From Nonomuraea sp. PA05 (lineage in GTDB: Bacteria > Actinomycetota > Actinomycetes > Streptosporangiales > Streptosporangiaceae), in NCBI RefSeq assembly GCF_008086045.1, contig NZ_VSEY01000003.1, positions 1 to 64,000 of the forward strand: a stretch of 64,000 nucleotides of DNA. The letters are read 5' to 3'. This document shows positions 9,363-16,846 of this stretch, in pieces. The translations under genes were made by a program, and so were the position numbers. How positions within the stretch are numbered: position 1 is the stretch's first letter; each line of letters opens with the position of its first letter. Under the pieces are notes generated by a model that was not told the DNA's origin, ran no database searches, and saw only the letters and a list, made by a program, of their open reading frames with translations.

Positions 9363-10454
9363 ATGAGTGACCGCGCGGAGTGGGCAGACGTCGGCGAGCG
9401 GGTACGCGAGTGTCGCATTGCGGCCGATATGTCGCAGGAGCAGCTCGCTGCGGCCCTGAATCTTGATCGGACGATGATCGCGAAGATCGAGCGTGGCATT
9501 CGCCGGGTGGATGCCCTGGAACTGTCGAAACTGTCGGCAGTGCTGGATGTTCCGCTGGCCTATTTTCTCAGTCCGCCGCCTCTTATCGTGTCCAGGCGTA
9601 CCGAAATGGTGGACGACGGAGAGACCGAGGCAGCCCGGCAGTCCTACTCCTTGGAAGTGGCGCTGACCGCATGGCTGAACGACGTCAGGCAGCTCATCGA
9701 GAGCGGAACACTTACCGCACCTGCCATCGAGCGCTACGAGGGTCCTGTTCAGGACGTGTCGGACGCCCGTCGGGCGGCTTGGTGGGTGAGGACGCAAGTC
9801 GGTTTGGACAATGAGCCGATCGACTCCCTGATGAGGGTGTGCGAGCGTCTGGGGCAACTGATCGCGGTTGTGGATGTGCCAGGCGAAGGAGCATCACTCA
9901 TCGAAGACGAGCTTGCCGTCGCTGTCGTGAGCAAGCGGGGCAATCCCGGCCGTCGCCGGGCCACAGCCGCTCACGAACTGGGGCACCTGATCATTGGCGA
10001 CGAGTACTCCACTGATATGGGCGTCCACGTTTCCCGTGACGGGCGAGAAGCGATCGTCGATGCTTTCGCGGCGGAACTTCTCCTTCCGACGCGAGCGGTT
10101 ACAGCAGTGGGTGGCGGGGCGCTGCACAGGGAGGACCTGGTCGTTCTCGCTGCCCGATACCGGACTTCATGGACTTTGACGATCCGGCAAGCAGTGGAGG
10201 CGGGTGCCATCGACAAGGCCACTGCTAGAGGGATGCGGCAACGTACTCCCACGAGGGCGGAGTTGATGGAAGCGGTCGGCTGGGCGCCCCAGCCCGACCT
10301 TGAACACGTTCGTGTGCCGCCGAGTTACGCGCATGCGGTGGTGGAGGCGTACAAAAAGGCCCTCATAACAGCGCCTCGCGCGGTCGAGCTCATGCGTGGG
10401 CAACTTGTCGCCGCCGATCTGCCCGTACGGGATGAAGCGGAGCTGCAGCCTTGA
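9363..10454 (+). CDS. XRE-family regulator fused to ImmA/IrrE-type metallopeptidase (COG2856-like)
   Basis: This 363-residue protein has an N-terminal helix-turn-helix at residues 10-70 (MSQEQLAAALNLDRTMIAKI) and a C-terminal ImmA/IrrE-type metallopeptidase. The peptidase Zn motif AHELGHLI has His204, Glu205 and His208, followed by an FAAELLLPTRAV segment typical of the family. Family members cleave or inactivate a repressor, or act as antitoxin-like regulators. The ATG at 9363 gives the usual N-terminus; further upstream the frame is open but featureless. The stop overlaps the TTG of the PIN gene (TTGA), so the two form a pair, much like a toxin-antitoxin or stress module. Confidence 0.85.
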   Translation: MSDRAEWADVGERVRECRIAADMSQEQLAAALNLDRTMIAKIERGIRRVDALELSKLSAVLDVPLAYFLSPPPLIVSRRTEMVDDGETEAARQSYSLEVALTAWLNDVRQLIESGTLTAPAIERYEGPVQDVSDARRAAWWVRTQVGLDNEPIDSLMRVCERLGQLIAVVDVPGEGASLIEDELAVAVVSKRGNPGRRRATAAHELGHLIIGDEYSTDMGVHVSRDGREAIVDAFAAELLLPTRAVTAVGGGALHREDLVVLAARYRTSWTLTIRQAVEAGAIDKATARGMRQRTPTRAELMEAVGWAPQPDLEHVRVPPSYAHAVVEAYKKALITAPRAVELMRGQLVAADLPVRDEAELQP

Positions 10455-11001
10455 GCGACTCGGGCCCCGGCCGTGTCCTCGTCTTCGATGCGATGTGCCT
10501 CAATCACTTCGCTCGCGCGGAACGTCTGGACGTGTTGCGAGACCTCCTCGTGGATGACACGTGCCTGACCACGCATGTGGTGAGGGAGGAAGTGCGGACC
10601 GGCACTCGGACGTATCCGGCTCTTCATGCGGTTCTGAACGCGGAGTGGCTTGCCGTGGCGCGGCTGGACTCGATGGATGAGATCAAGTGTTTCGTCAAGT
10701 GGACCAGGCGCATCGGCTCTTCCGAGCGGAACCTCGGCGAAGCCAGTGTATTTCTGCTGCCGAACTGGCACCCGGAGTCGCCGTCACGGATGACCGAGAA
10801 GCCGTAGCCGTGGGGCGGGCGCATGGCCTGGAAGTCCACGGCACCATTTGGCTGCTCTCCCGAGCGTGTGATCAAGGGAAGCTCAACGGGGTTGCGGCCG
10901 GCAACATCGTGGACTCCCTCGTCGCAACCGGCATGCGCCTGCCTTGTACTGGCTCCAACTTCGATTCTTATGTCCGCCGCCATTTCGGGCCGCTGTCTTG
11001 A
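10451..11001 (+). pseudogene. PIN-domain protein (VapC-like nuclease) broken by a frameshift
   Basis: The first frame, from TTG 10451, encodes the N-terminal PIN half (VLVFDAMCLNHFARAERLD, first acidic Asp; VVREEV, conserved Glu; NLGEASVF). It then goes off into an unrelated tail ending at 10807. The second half continues in another frame: AAELAPGVAVTDDREAVAVG, GTIWLLSRACDQGKL, ending RRHFGPLS at 11001. TDDREA supplies the remaining acidic residues. Adding one base near 10755 restores ...GEASVF-x-AAELAPG..., so a 1-nt deletion is the simplest explanation. It is translationally coupled to the XRE/ImmA-type gene. Sequencing error cannot be excluded; if real, the PIN nuclease is inactive while its partner remains intact. 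Confidence 0.75.
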
Positions 11002-11076
11002 GCGATGGCTCGGCCTGGATGCGGCTTCAGGCTTCGGGGGCAGGTGGAGCTGAGCCGGTTGGTTCAGGGAGAGATC

Positions 11077-11228
11077 ATGGTTCGCGTCGCCGTCTCCGGG
11101 CATCGGGCTTACCGGAAGAGACCGTCGTGCTGATCGATCGGGCGATACGTGAGGTGCTTGACGATGCCGAGGCTCGGCGGCAGGTACCCGTTCGGGTGAT
11201 CTGGTCAGAGGGAGCCTGGCGGGATTGA
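11077..11228 (+). pseudogene. Remnant of a small SLOG-like protein (frameshifted, truncated)
   Basis: After a ribosome-site-like CAGGGAGAG, an ATG at 11077 opens MVRVAVSGHR, which soon meets a stop. A neighbouring frame continues GLPEETVVLIDRAIREVLDD and ends at 11228 (IWSEGAWRD). Joined, they give an N-terminus of the type 'RVAVSGHRGLP..T..L.D.A.R' that I know from small actinobacterial nucleotide-binding SLOG-like proteins. The GADxxF/core region is absent, so this is a 5' fragment with a frameshift. The family assignment is tentative. Confidence 0.45.
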
Positions 11229-11274
11229 GAGGGTGGGAATCGCTCACCCGTTGGGCGAATCGATAGCATTCGGG

Positions 11275-12210
11275 ATGATTTCCTACCGCGCCGTCGCCCC
11301 CACGGAACTCGACCGAGTAACCGCCTGGGTCGTCAGCGAGCCCGTCGGCTGGATCCCCGCCGACCGTTATCTCGCAGAGCTGGCCGACCACATGTACCGC
11401 CCCGAATGGACCTGGATCGCCGAAACCGGCGGCCGGATGGTCGGGCGGGCGTTGTGGTGGGGGCCGAAGGACAGCGCCCACCCGGTGGCACTCGACTGCC
11501 TGGACGTGGATCCAGGCTTGGAAAAGCGTGCGGAGGTCGCTGCTGAGCTGATCAGGGCGGCGCTGGCCGGGTTTCCGAAGCCGGTGCAGTACGCGATCAA
11601 GGCGGCCGGCGGCTGGCGGGACGATCCGGTGGTGTCGGCGGCTGTGGAGTGGCGGCGGGCGGCGGGGCATGCGGCGGGGCTCACGCAGGAGGTGGAACGA
11701 CTGCAGTTCGAGTGGACGCCGGGCGACGGGGTGCCAACGGCGGTGGCCGGGGGGTTGCGGTTCGAGCAGGCGTCCGATGAGGAGTTTCTGGCGGTGTTCG
11801 CGAGGATCGCCGAGGGAAGCCTGGACGCTCAGACGCGGGCGAGCCTGACCACGAAGGGGGTGGAGGCGACCGCGCGGGCGGAGATGGACTTCTACCTGGG
11901 GGCGCCGGGCAAGCGGGAGTGGTGGCGGATCGCCCGTACGCCCGAGGGGGACGTGGCCGGGATGGCGATTCCGTCGGCGACGCCGTACAGCGTGAATGTG
12001 GGGTATCTCGGCGTGGTGCCGGAGCTGCGCGGGCGGGGGCTCGTGGACGAGCTGCTCGGCGAGATCACCCGGATTCACGTGACGAACGGAGCGGCGCGGA
12101 TCACCGCCACCACCGACGTGGGGAATGGGCCGATGGCGGCGGCGTTCCGGCGTGCCGGGTATCGCAATACGGAGATTCGGATCAATCTGTCCAACGAGTT
12201 CGCCGCTTGA
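11275..12210 (+). CDS. GNAT family N-acetyltransferase
   Basis: This 311-residue acetyltransferase ends in a clear GNAT acetyl-CoA site, VGYLGVVPELRGRGLVDELL (near residues 242-261), followed by ITATTDVGNGPMAAAFRRAG. The N-terminal 150 residues look like a degenerate second GNAT-like half. The ATG at 11275 begins MISYRAVAPTELDRVTAWV; a 14-codon upstream extension is possible but has no support. The substrate is unknown. The gene stands alone and converges with the reductase downstream. Confidence 0.8.
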   Translation: MISYRAVAPTELDRVTAWVVSEPVGWIPADRYLAELADHMYRPEWTWIAETGGRMVGRALWWGPKDSAHPVALDCLDVDPGLEKRAEVAAELIRAALAGFPKPVQYAIKAAGGWRDDPVVSAAVEWRRAAGHAAGLTQEVERLQFEWTPGDGVPTAVAGGLRFEQASDEEFLAVFARIAEGSLDAQTRASLTTKGVEATARAEMDFYLGAPGKREWWRIARTPEGDVAGMAIPSATPYSVNVGYLGVVPELRGRGLVDELLGEITRIHVTNGAARITATTDVGNGPMAAAFRRAGYRNTEIRINLSNEFAA

Positions 12211-12260
12211 TCTTGAGGCGTGGCTGCGCGGGGGCCTCGTGGAGGACCCGCTGACGGTCG

Positions 12261-12941
12261 TCAGCGCTTGGCGGCGTCCAGGTTGGCCCGGATTCGCTCG
12301 GCGCCGGCCGGGACGCCCGGCGACTCCCAGAAGTTCGCGCTGTCGCCCGCGTACGAGCCGCCGTACACCGGCGTTCCCGGCTGGAACCGCCACCCCTCCG
12401 CCAGCGGGCCCGCGTCCACGGCGTCGTAGCCGATCGCGTCCAGGAACGCGCTCGCCTCCTGCTTGGCGGCGGCGTCGTCACCGGCGATCGGAAGGGCGCT
12501 GCGGTCGGACGCGCCGGAGGGGCGGGGTAGCGCCTTCAGATGCTCGAAGTAGATGTTGTTGAACACCTTGACGACCGCCGACGCGGGAAGGTGCTGCTGC
12601 AGCAGCTCGCTCGACGTGGTCGAGCCGTCTTCGAGCTGCGCGAAGTCCCCGTCGCGCTGCGAGTAGTAGTTGTTCGTGTCGAGGACGGTCTTGCCGGCGA
12701 GCGGCTCCGCCGGCACGTCACGGTAGGCCCGCAGCGGAATACTGACGACGACCAGGTCTCCGGCCGCCGCGGCTTCGGCAGGGGTCGCCGCGCGGGCCTT
12801 GGGCCCCAGCTCGGCCACCAGGTCCTGGAGCGTCTCGGGCCCCCGGGAGTTGCTGAGCACGACGTCATAGCCGGCCGCGGCGGAGAGCCGGGCGACGGTG
12901 CCGCCGATATGTCCGCTGCCGATGAAGGCGATTGTCGTCAT
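12261..12941 (-). CDS. NADPH:F420 reductase-like NAD(P)-binding oxidoreductase
   Basis: The 226-residue Rossmann protein begins MTTIAFIGSGHIGGTVARLS with the GxGxxG nucleotide motif at residues 8-13, then NSRGPETL, where the 2'-phosphate of NADP would bind. LVVVSIPLRAY, VLDTNNYY and VKVFNNIYFEHL are typical of the family that includes NADPH-dependent F420 reductase and related dehydrogenases. The exact acceptor cannot be told from sequence. The ATG overlaps the stop of the upstream regulator by 4 bp (ATGA), so both form one operon. Confidence 0.8.
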   Translation of the reverse strand: MTTIAFIGSGHIGGTVARLSAAAGYDVVLSNSRGPETLQDLVAELGPKARAATPAEAAAAGDLVVVSIPLRAYRDVPAEPLAGKTVLDTNNYYSQRDGDFAQLEDGSTTSSELLQQHLPASAVVKVFNNIYFEHLKALPRPSGASDRSALPIAGDDAAAKQEASAFLDAIGYDAVDAGPLAEGWRFQPGTPVYGGSYAGDSANFWESPGVPAGAERIRANLDAAKR

Positions 12942-13834
12942 GACCGCCCCAACTGCGGAGGAGGGTGCGGCATTCCCGCCGGAACCGACGGGCGCCGTGT
13001 GGTCGTGGCGGCCAGGTGGCGCAGCCTGGCCTCCGATTCTGAGCCCGCCTCGGCGGCGAACAGGTCCATGCCCTGCAGCTCCGGGTCACCTGGCAGGGCG
13101 ACGAGTTCCGCCGACAGCCGCAGCTCGCCCACGTCGGGGTGGTCGAGGACGTAGTCGCGGTGCGTCGCGGCGGCCACGTGGTGTTCCCGCCACAGCTCGC
13201 GGAACTCGGCGCTTTCCTGGAGCAGGGCGTCTACGTGTGCCTTGACGTGCGGGTTCGCCGGGTAGCGGGAGGTCAGGACGCGTAGCTGCGCCACGTGTTC
13301 GCCGGCCAGGCGCGGCCAGCGTTCGCCGTGCAGGCGTTTGATCCCGTCGTCCATGAAGATCAGGTGGGCGATCGTCCTGCGTTCGTCGGGGATCGCGGCG
13401 AAGTCGGCGAAGACCGCGGCGGCGAGCTTGTTCCAGGCCACGATGTTGGCGTGGCGGCCCAGGACGAAGGCCGGGGTGAGCACGAGTGAGTCGAGCAGCC
13501 GTTGCAACCCCGGTCGCACCGCCGTCTGCGGGACGTCGCGGCAGCGGTGCGCCGGGTGGGCCAGCGCGTGCAGGTACGCCCGCTCGTCCACGGTCAGGCG
13601 CAGCACGTCGGCGATGGCGTCCAGGACCTCGGAGGAGACGTTCTGACTGCGTCCCTGCTCAAGGCGGGTGTAGTGGGTGACGCTCACGCCGGCCAGCAGC
13701 GCCAGCTCCTCGCGGCGCAGGCCGCGCACCCGGCGGGTGTTGCTGCTCGGGAACGGCACGCCGACGTCCTCCGGGCGCAGCCGAGCCCGGCGGGACTTCA
13801 GGAACTCGCTCAGCTCAACGCTTCGATCCGACAT
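12938..13834 (-). CDS. XRE-family transcriptional regulator with MmyB-like ligand domain
   Basis: The 298-residue regulator has a helix-turn-helix at about residues 10-80: RRVRGLRREELALLAGVSVT followed by YTRLEQGRSQNVS, the usual signature of this actinobacterial family. A C-terminal MmyB-type sensor region (VLGRHANIVAWNKLAAAVF; LWREHHVA) follows. The ATG at 13834 is chosen because MSDRSVELSEFLKSRRARL is the normal N-terminus; the open frame continues far upstream without meaning. It is transcribed divergently from an MFS exporter and coupled to the F420-type reductase, both likely targets. Confidence 0.88.
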   Translation of the reverse strand: MSDRSVELSEFLKSRRARLRPEDVGVPFPSSNTRRVRGLRREELALLAGVSVTHYTRLEQGRSQNVSSEVLDAIADVLRLTVDERAYLHALAHPAHRCRDVPQTAVRPGLQRLLDSLVLTPAFVLGRHANIVAWNKLAAAVFADFAAIPDERRTIAHLIFMDDGIKRLHGERWPRLAGEHVAQLRVLTSRYPANPHVKAHVDALLQESAEFRELWREHHVAAATHRDYVLDHPDVGELRLSAELVALPGDPELQGMDLFAAEAGSESEARLRHLAATTTRRPSVPAGMPHPPPQLGRS

Positions 13835-13845
13835 CCCGCCCAGCC

Positions 13846-13869
13846 TAGGCAAGAATTGACTAGCCAAGA
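13846..13869. promoter_or_regulatory. Direct repeats in the regulator/MFS divergent promoter
   Basis: Two 9-bp direct repeats, TAGGCAAGA (13846-13854) and TAGCCAAGA (13861-13869), lie 15 bp apart. They sit in the 79-bp gap between the divergent XRE regulator and the MFS exporter. A TTGACT that could act as a -35 element lies between them. They are a plausible binding site for the regulator at 12938-13834, inferred from position. Confidence 0.35.
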
Positions 13870-13913
13870 CGCGGGGCTGGTTGCCGGGTGGGGGCTCCCG
13901 CAGGCTGTCCGGC

Positions 13914-15344
13914 ATGCGATTCGTCATTCCTCTTGTCCTGCTGGGGCTGGGCAGCATGATCACTGCCCTCGACTTCACCATCGTGTACGTGGCCTTGCCG
14001 GAGATCGGCCGTGAGGTGGGGTTCTCGTCCCGTGATCTGCAGTGGGTGGTCAGTGCGTATGCCGTGCCGTTCGGGGGATTCCTGCTGCTCGGTGGGCGTT
14101 TGTCGGATCTGCTCGGCAGGCGGCGGATGTTCGTGCTCGGGATGATTCTGTACGGGGCCGCCTCGTTGCTCGGAGGGCTGGCCGATGGGGCTGGGGTGTT
14201 GATCGGGGCTCGGGCGTTGCAGGGGGTGGGGGGTGCGGTGTTGATGCCGGCCACCTTGTCGTTGGTGGTGACCATGTTCGAGGAGGGGCGGGCGCGTAAT
14301 CGGGCCATGACCGTGTGGGCGGTCTGCGGGGCCAGTGGGATGAGTCTGGGGGCGTTGCTCGGGGGTGTGCTGACTGGGGCGTTCGGGTGGGAGGCGGTCT
14401 TCTTCGTCAATGTGCCGTTGGCTGTGGTCGCCGTTGTGGGGGCATTCGGGGTGTTGGCGCCGGATGGGGTGGCGGGGCGTGGTGGTGTGATGGCGTCCGG
14501 CGCGGGTGGTCGCGGGTCCGATCTGGGTGGGTTTGACCTTCCTGGGGCGTTGACCGGGACCGCCGGGGTGACCGGGCTGGTGTTCGCGATCTCACGCGGC
14601 GCCGAGTGGGGGTGGAGCTCCGCCGGGGTCCTGGTGCCGCTGGTGGTGGCGGTGGGGCTGCTCGTCGCGTTCGTCGTGATCGAGGCGCGCAGCCGCAGCC
14701 CGCTCATGCCGCTGCGGCTGCTCGCCAACCGCCACACGAGCGCCGCCGCCGGGGCCATCCTGGTGTACGGGATGACGCTGCAGTGCGTGCCCTACTTCCT
14801 GACCCTGCACTTCCAGGACGTCCTCGGCTACGACGCCATGCAGGCCGGCCTGGCCTTCCTCGGGCCGACCATCGGCATCGCCCTGGGGAACCTGGCCGGC
14901 GAGCGGCTGATCCCGCTGCTCGGGCTGCGCGGCACGTTGCTCCTCAGCGTGCTGGTGGGGGTGGCCGGCACGGTGGTGCTGGCGTTCAGCCTGTCCGCGG
15001 ACGGTACGTACCTGGGGCTGCTCGCCGGGGCCGTCGGCTTCGGGCTGGGCTCCGGGCTGTCGTTCACCACCATGTTCATCCTTGCCTCGACGGGGGTGGA
15101 CGGGCATGAGCAGGGGGCTGTGTCCGGGCTTTCGTCCACGGTGTTGCAGGCCGGGAGCGGGGTGGGGCTGGCCGTGCTGGTGGCGGTCGCCGACCGGGGG
15201 ACCGGCGGTGAGTTGGCCGGGGAGGCGTTGCGAGTGGCCATGGTGGAGGGTCTGCGGACGGCGTTCCTCGTGGCGGCGGGGATCGCGGTGCTGGGGGTGC
15301 TGGCGGGGATGGCGATTCCGCGACGGGTGCCTGTGTCGCGGTGA
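13914..15344 (+). CDS. MFS transporter, DHA2 (14-helix) drug-exporter type
   Basis: This 476-residue proton-coupled efflux protein has about 14 hydrophobic helices. It has the DHA2-type N-terminus, ITALDFTIVYVALPEIGREV, the MFS motif A GGRLSDLLGRRRMF, and motif C-like GGVLTGAFGWEAVFFVNVP. The substrate is unknown; relatives export drugs or secondary metabolites. The ATG at 13914 (MRFVIPLVLLGLGS) is preferred over an in-frame TTG at 13881. The divergent MmyB-like regulator probably controls it. The first 700 bp are strikingly G-rich on the coding strand. Confidence 0.88.
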   Translation: MRFVIPLVLLGLGSMITALDFTIVYVALPEIGREVGFSSRDLQWVVSAYAVPFGGFLLLGGRLSDLLGRRRMFVLGMILYGAASLLGGLADGAGVLIGARALQGVGGAVLMPATLSLVVTMFEEGRARNRAMTVWAVCGASGMSLGALLGGVLTGAFGWEAVFFVNVPLAVVAVVGAFGVLAPDGVAGRGGVMASGAGGRGSDLGGFDLPGALTGTAGVTGLVFAISRGAEWGWSSAGVLVPLVVAVGLLVAFVVIEARSRSPLMPLRLLANRHTSAAAGAILVYGMTLQCVPYFLTLHFQDVLGYDAMQAGLAFLGPTIGIALGNLAGERLIPLLGLRGTLLLSVLVGVAGTVVLAFSLSADGTYLGLLAGAVGFGLGSGLSFTTMFILASTGVDGHEQGAVSGLSSTVLQAGSGVGLAVLVAVADRGTGGELAGEALRVAMVEGLRTAFLVAAGIAVLGVLAGMAIPRRVPVSR

Positions 15345-15400
15345 GGGCGGTCGCGCGGGGGGCCGCGCCCGTCCGCTGGGTCTGTCCCGCGGCTGAGGCG

Positions 15401-16198
15401 CTATCCGCGTGGACCGTACGCCGCGGCCAGCGCGGTCGTGACGACGCAGACGGCGATCCAGCCCAGGGCGCGGTTGGTGGGGCGAGGCCCCGCGCGTAGC
15501 GTCTGGATCCCGAACGGTACGAGCGCCACGCATAGCCCGGCCGCGGCGATGATCGACTGGGGGACCTCTGTGCCCTTGAGGGTGCCCAGCGCCAGCATGG
15601 ACATGAGGCCGAGGGCGACCGCCCGGCCCACCCCCAGGGCGCCTGAACGGTAGGCGGCCACCGCCAGCACCACCCAGCCCAGGAAGGCCGGTGCGGACAG
15701 GGTCTTGAACGGGTGCCACGGCGTGTCCCGCCACGACTGGTAGTAGTCGCCGATGGCCTCGACCATCGTCTGCGTCCCCAGGCTGTCGGTCAGGTGGAAG
15801 GAGAGGTGGTCGGTGCCGAACTGGAACGTGCGGGTGAACAGCCCGAACATCACCAGGCCGCCGCCCCACAGGGCCCATGACGGGTGGGTGGCGGCGATCC
15901 GCTGGGCCAGGGCCATGACGCCCGGCCACAACAGGACGACGCCGAACGCGAAACAGGCGTAGGCGGTGGTGATGAGGGTGGGGTGGCTGTCGTACGCGGC
16001 GAGCTGGTCGGGGTAGAAGAAGTGGAAGCGGATGCGGAGGAGGATGCCGGTCAGGAGCAGGACGGGGGCGCACACCAGGGAGATCCCGCTGATCCAGCGG
16101 CCGGGGAACGGGTGGTTCTGCTGGTGGTAGGCCGCTGCGTTGGCGGCCTGCCGGGCGCTGTCCGCTCGGCGCCACCGTCGGAATCTGTCCTTGATCAT
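15401..16198 (-). CDS. Integral membrane protein of unknown function (about 7 helices)
   Basis: The 265-residue protein has a basic, soluble N-terminus (MIKDRFRRWRRADSARQAAN). About seven hydrophobic segments follow, starting at ISLVCAPVLLLTGILLRI, then LITTAYACFAFGVVLLWPGV, LWGGGLVMFGLFTRTF, FLGWVVLAVAAY, and three more to the C-terminus. An FHFFYPDQLAAYDSHP loop and a FGTDHLSFH loop contain several His and Asp residues. I do not recognise the family or a catalytic motif. It is transcribed away from a long repeat-rich gap and converges with the MFS gene. Confidence 0.7.
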   Translation of the reverse strand: MIKDRFRRWRRADSARQAANAAAYHQQNHPFPGRWISGISLVCAPVLLLTGILLRIRFHFFYPDQLAAYDSHPTLITTAYACFAFGVVLLWPGVMALAQRIAATHPSWALWGGGLVMFGLFTRTFQFGTDHLSFHLTDSLGTQTMVEAIGDYYQSWRDTPWHPFKTLSAPAFLGWVVLAVAAYRSGALGVGRAVALGLMSMLALGTLKGTEVPQSIIAAAGLCVALVPFGIQTLRAGPRPTNRALGWIAVCVVTTALAAAYGPRG

Positions 16199-16300
16199 CT
16201 TTCGCTCCGTTGCTGGTGGGGGTTAGAGGTGCGGGCCGGTATGTGGGGCGGCCCGGCTGCTGGGCGTTGGTCTTTCGGCGCTGCCCGTCGGGTTGGGTCT

Positions 16301-16395
16301 GGTGCCGTCCGGCTCGTGTGGTGCCGTCCGGCTCATGTGGCGCCATCCTGCTCGTGCGGTGCGGTCCTGCTTGTGTGGCGCGGTCCGGCTCGTGC
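16301..16395. repeat. Five tandem 19-bp degenerate repeats
   Basis: Five consecutive 19-bp units of the type GGTGCCGTCCGGCTCGTGT start at 16301, each with a few substitutions. More degenerate copies continue to about 16480. They lie in the 648-bp gap between the divergent membrane-protein and sensor-kinase genes. The period is not a multiple of three, so a coding role is unlikely. Confidence 0.85.
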
Positions 16396-16507
16396 GGCGT
16401 TATGTAACTTGTGTGGTTTTGCCTACTCTGTGTGGTTCTGTCCGGCTTGTGTGTGGTGCCATCCGCTGTGCGTCGCCGCCCGCTTGTGCGTCCCGCCATC
16501 GGCCGTC

Positions 16508-16647
16508 GGCCTGGGCGCCGCCGTTGGCCTGGGCATCGCCATCGGTCTGGGCGCCGCCATCGGTCTGGGCGCCGCCATCGGTCTGGCGCCGCCGTTGGTC
16601 TGGGTGTCGCCGTCGGCCTGGGCGTCGCCTGCGGCTCGGGTGCCGTC
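16508..16647. repeat. Tandem 18-bp repeats (about 7-8 units)
   Basis: Units of GGTCTGGGCGCCGCCATC repeat from 16508: four at exact 18-bp spacing, one 17-bp unit (16580-16596), then two further 18-bp units and a partial one. The 17-bp unit breaks the triplet phase, which argues against a real repeat protein. In one frame the units read as a glycine-zipper-like (AIGLGA)n. The rest of the 16199-16846 gap shows no gene. Confidence 0.85.
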
Positions 16648-16729
16648 ACATCGGTGTCGTCACGGCGAGGCGCCGGGGTAGTCGTCGTACTGGGCAGCCA
16701 TCGTGCCGGGCGGACCACAGAAGGCGCAT

Positions 16730-16811
16730 CCAACCAAGGTCAGATCTCCAGAGCGAGAAAGCCCCCAGCTACGACCACGGTCGGACACCAAATCTCCAAC
16801 CCTGGTCAGAT
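16730..16811. promoter_or_regulatory. 16-bp direct repeats upstream of the sensor kinase
   Basis: CCAACCAAGGTCAGAT (16730-16745) and CCAACCCTGGTCAGAT (16796-16811) match at 14 of 16 positions and are spaced 66 bp apart, about six helical turns. The second ends 35 bp before the kinase ATG. Paired sites at helical spacing suggest binding of a regulator, perhaps the cognate response regulator. This is inference only. Confidence 0.35.
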
Positions 16812-16846
16812 GCCCCTCCCAACACCCCCGCGATACCTTTCTCCGC

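Noticed and set aside
12938..14758. A 606-codon version of the MmyB-like regulator
   Set aside because: The extra 308 N-terminal codons are Ser/Thr/Pro-rich antisense of the MFS gene. The normal family N-terminus begins at 13834.
15884..16681. Open frame coding a glycine-zipper-like (AIGLGA)n protein on the plus strand
   Set aside because: The upstream half is antisense to the membrane-protein gene. A 17-bp unit breaks the triplet phase of the array, and no ribosome site or signal peptide supports translation.
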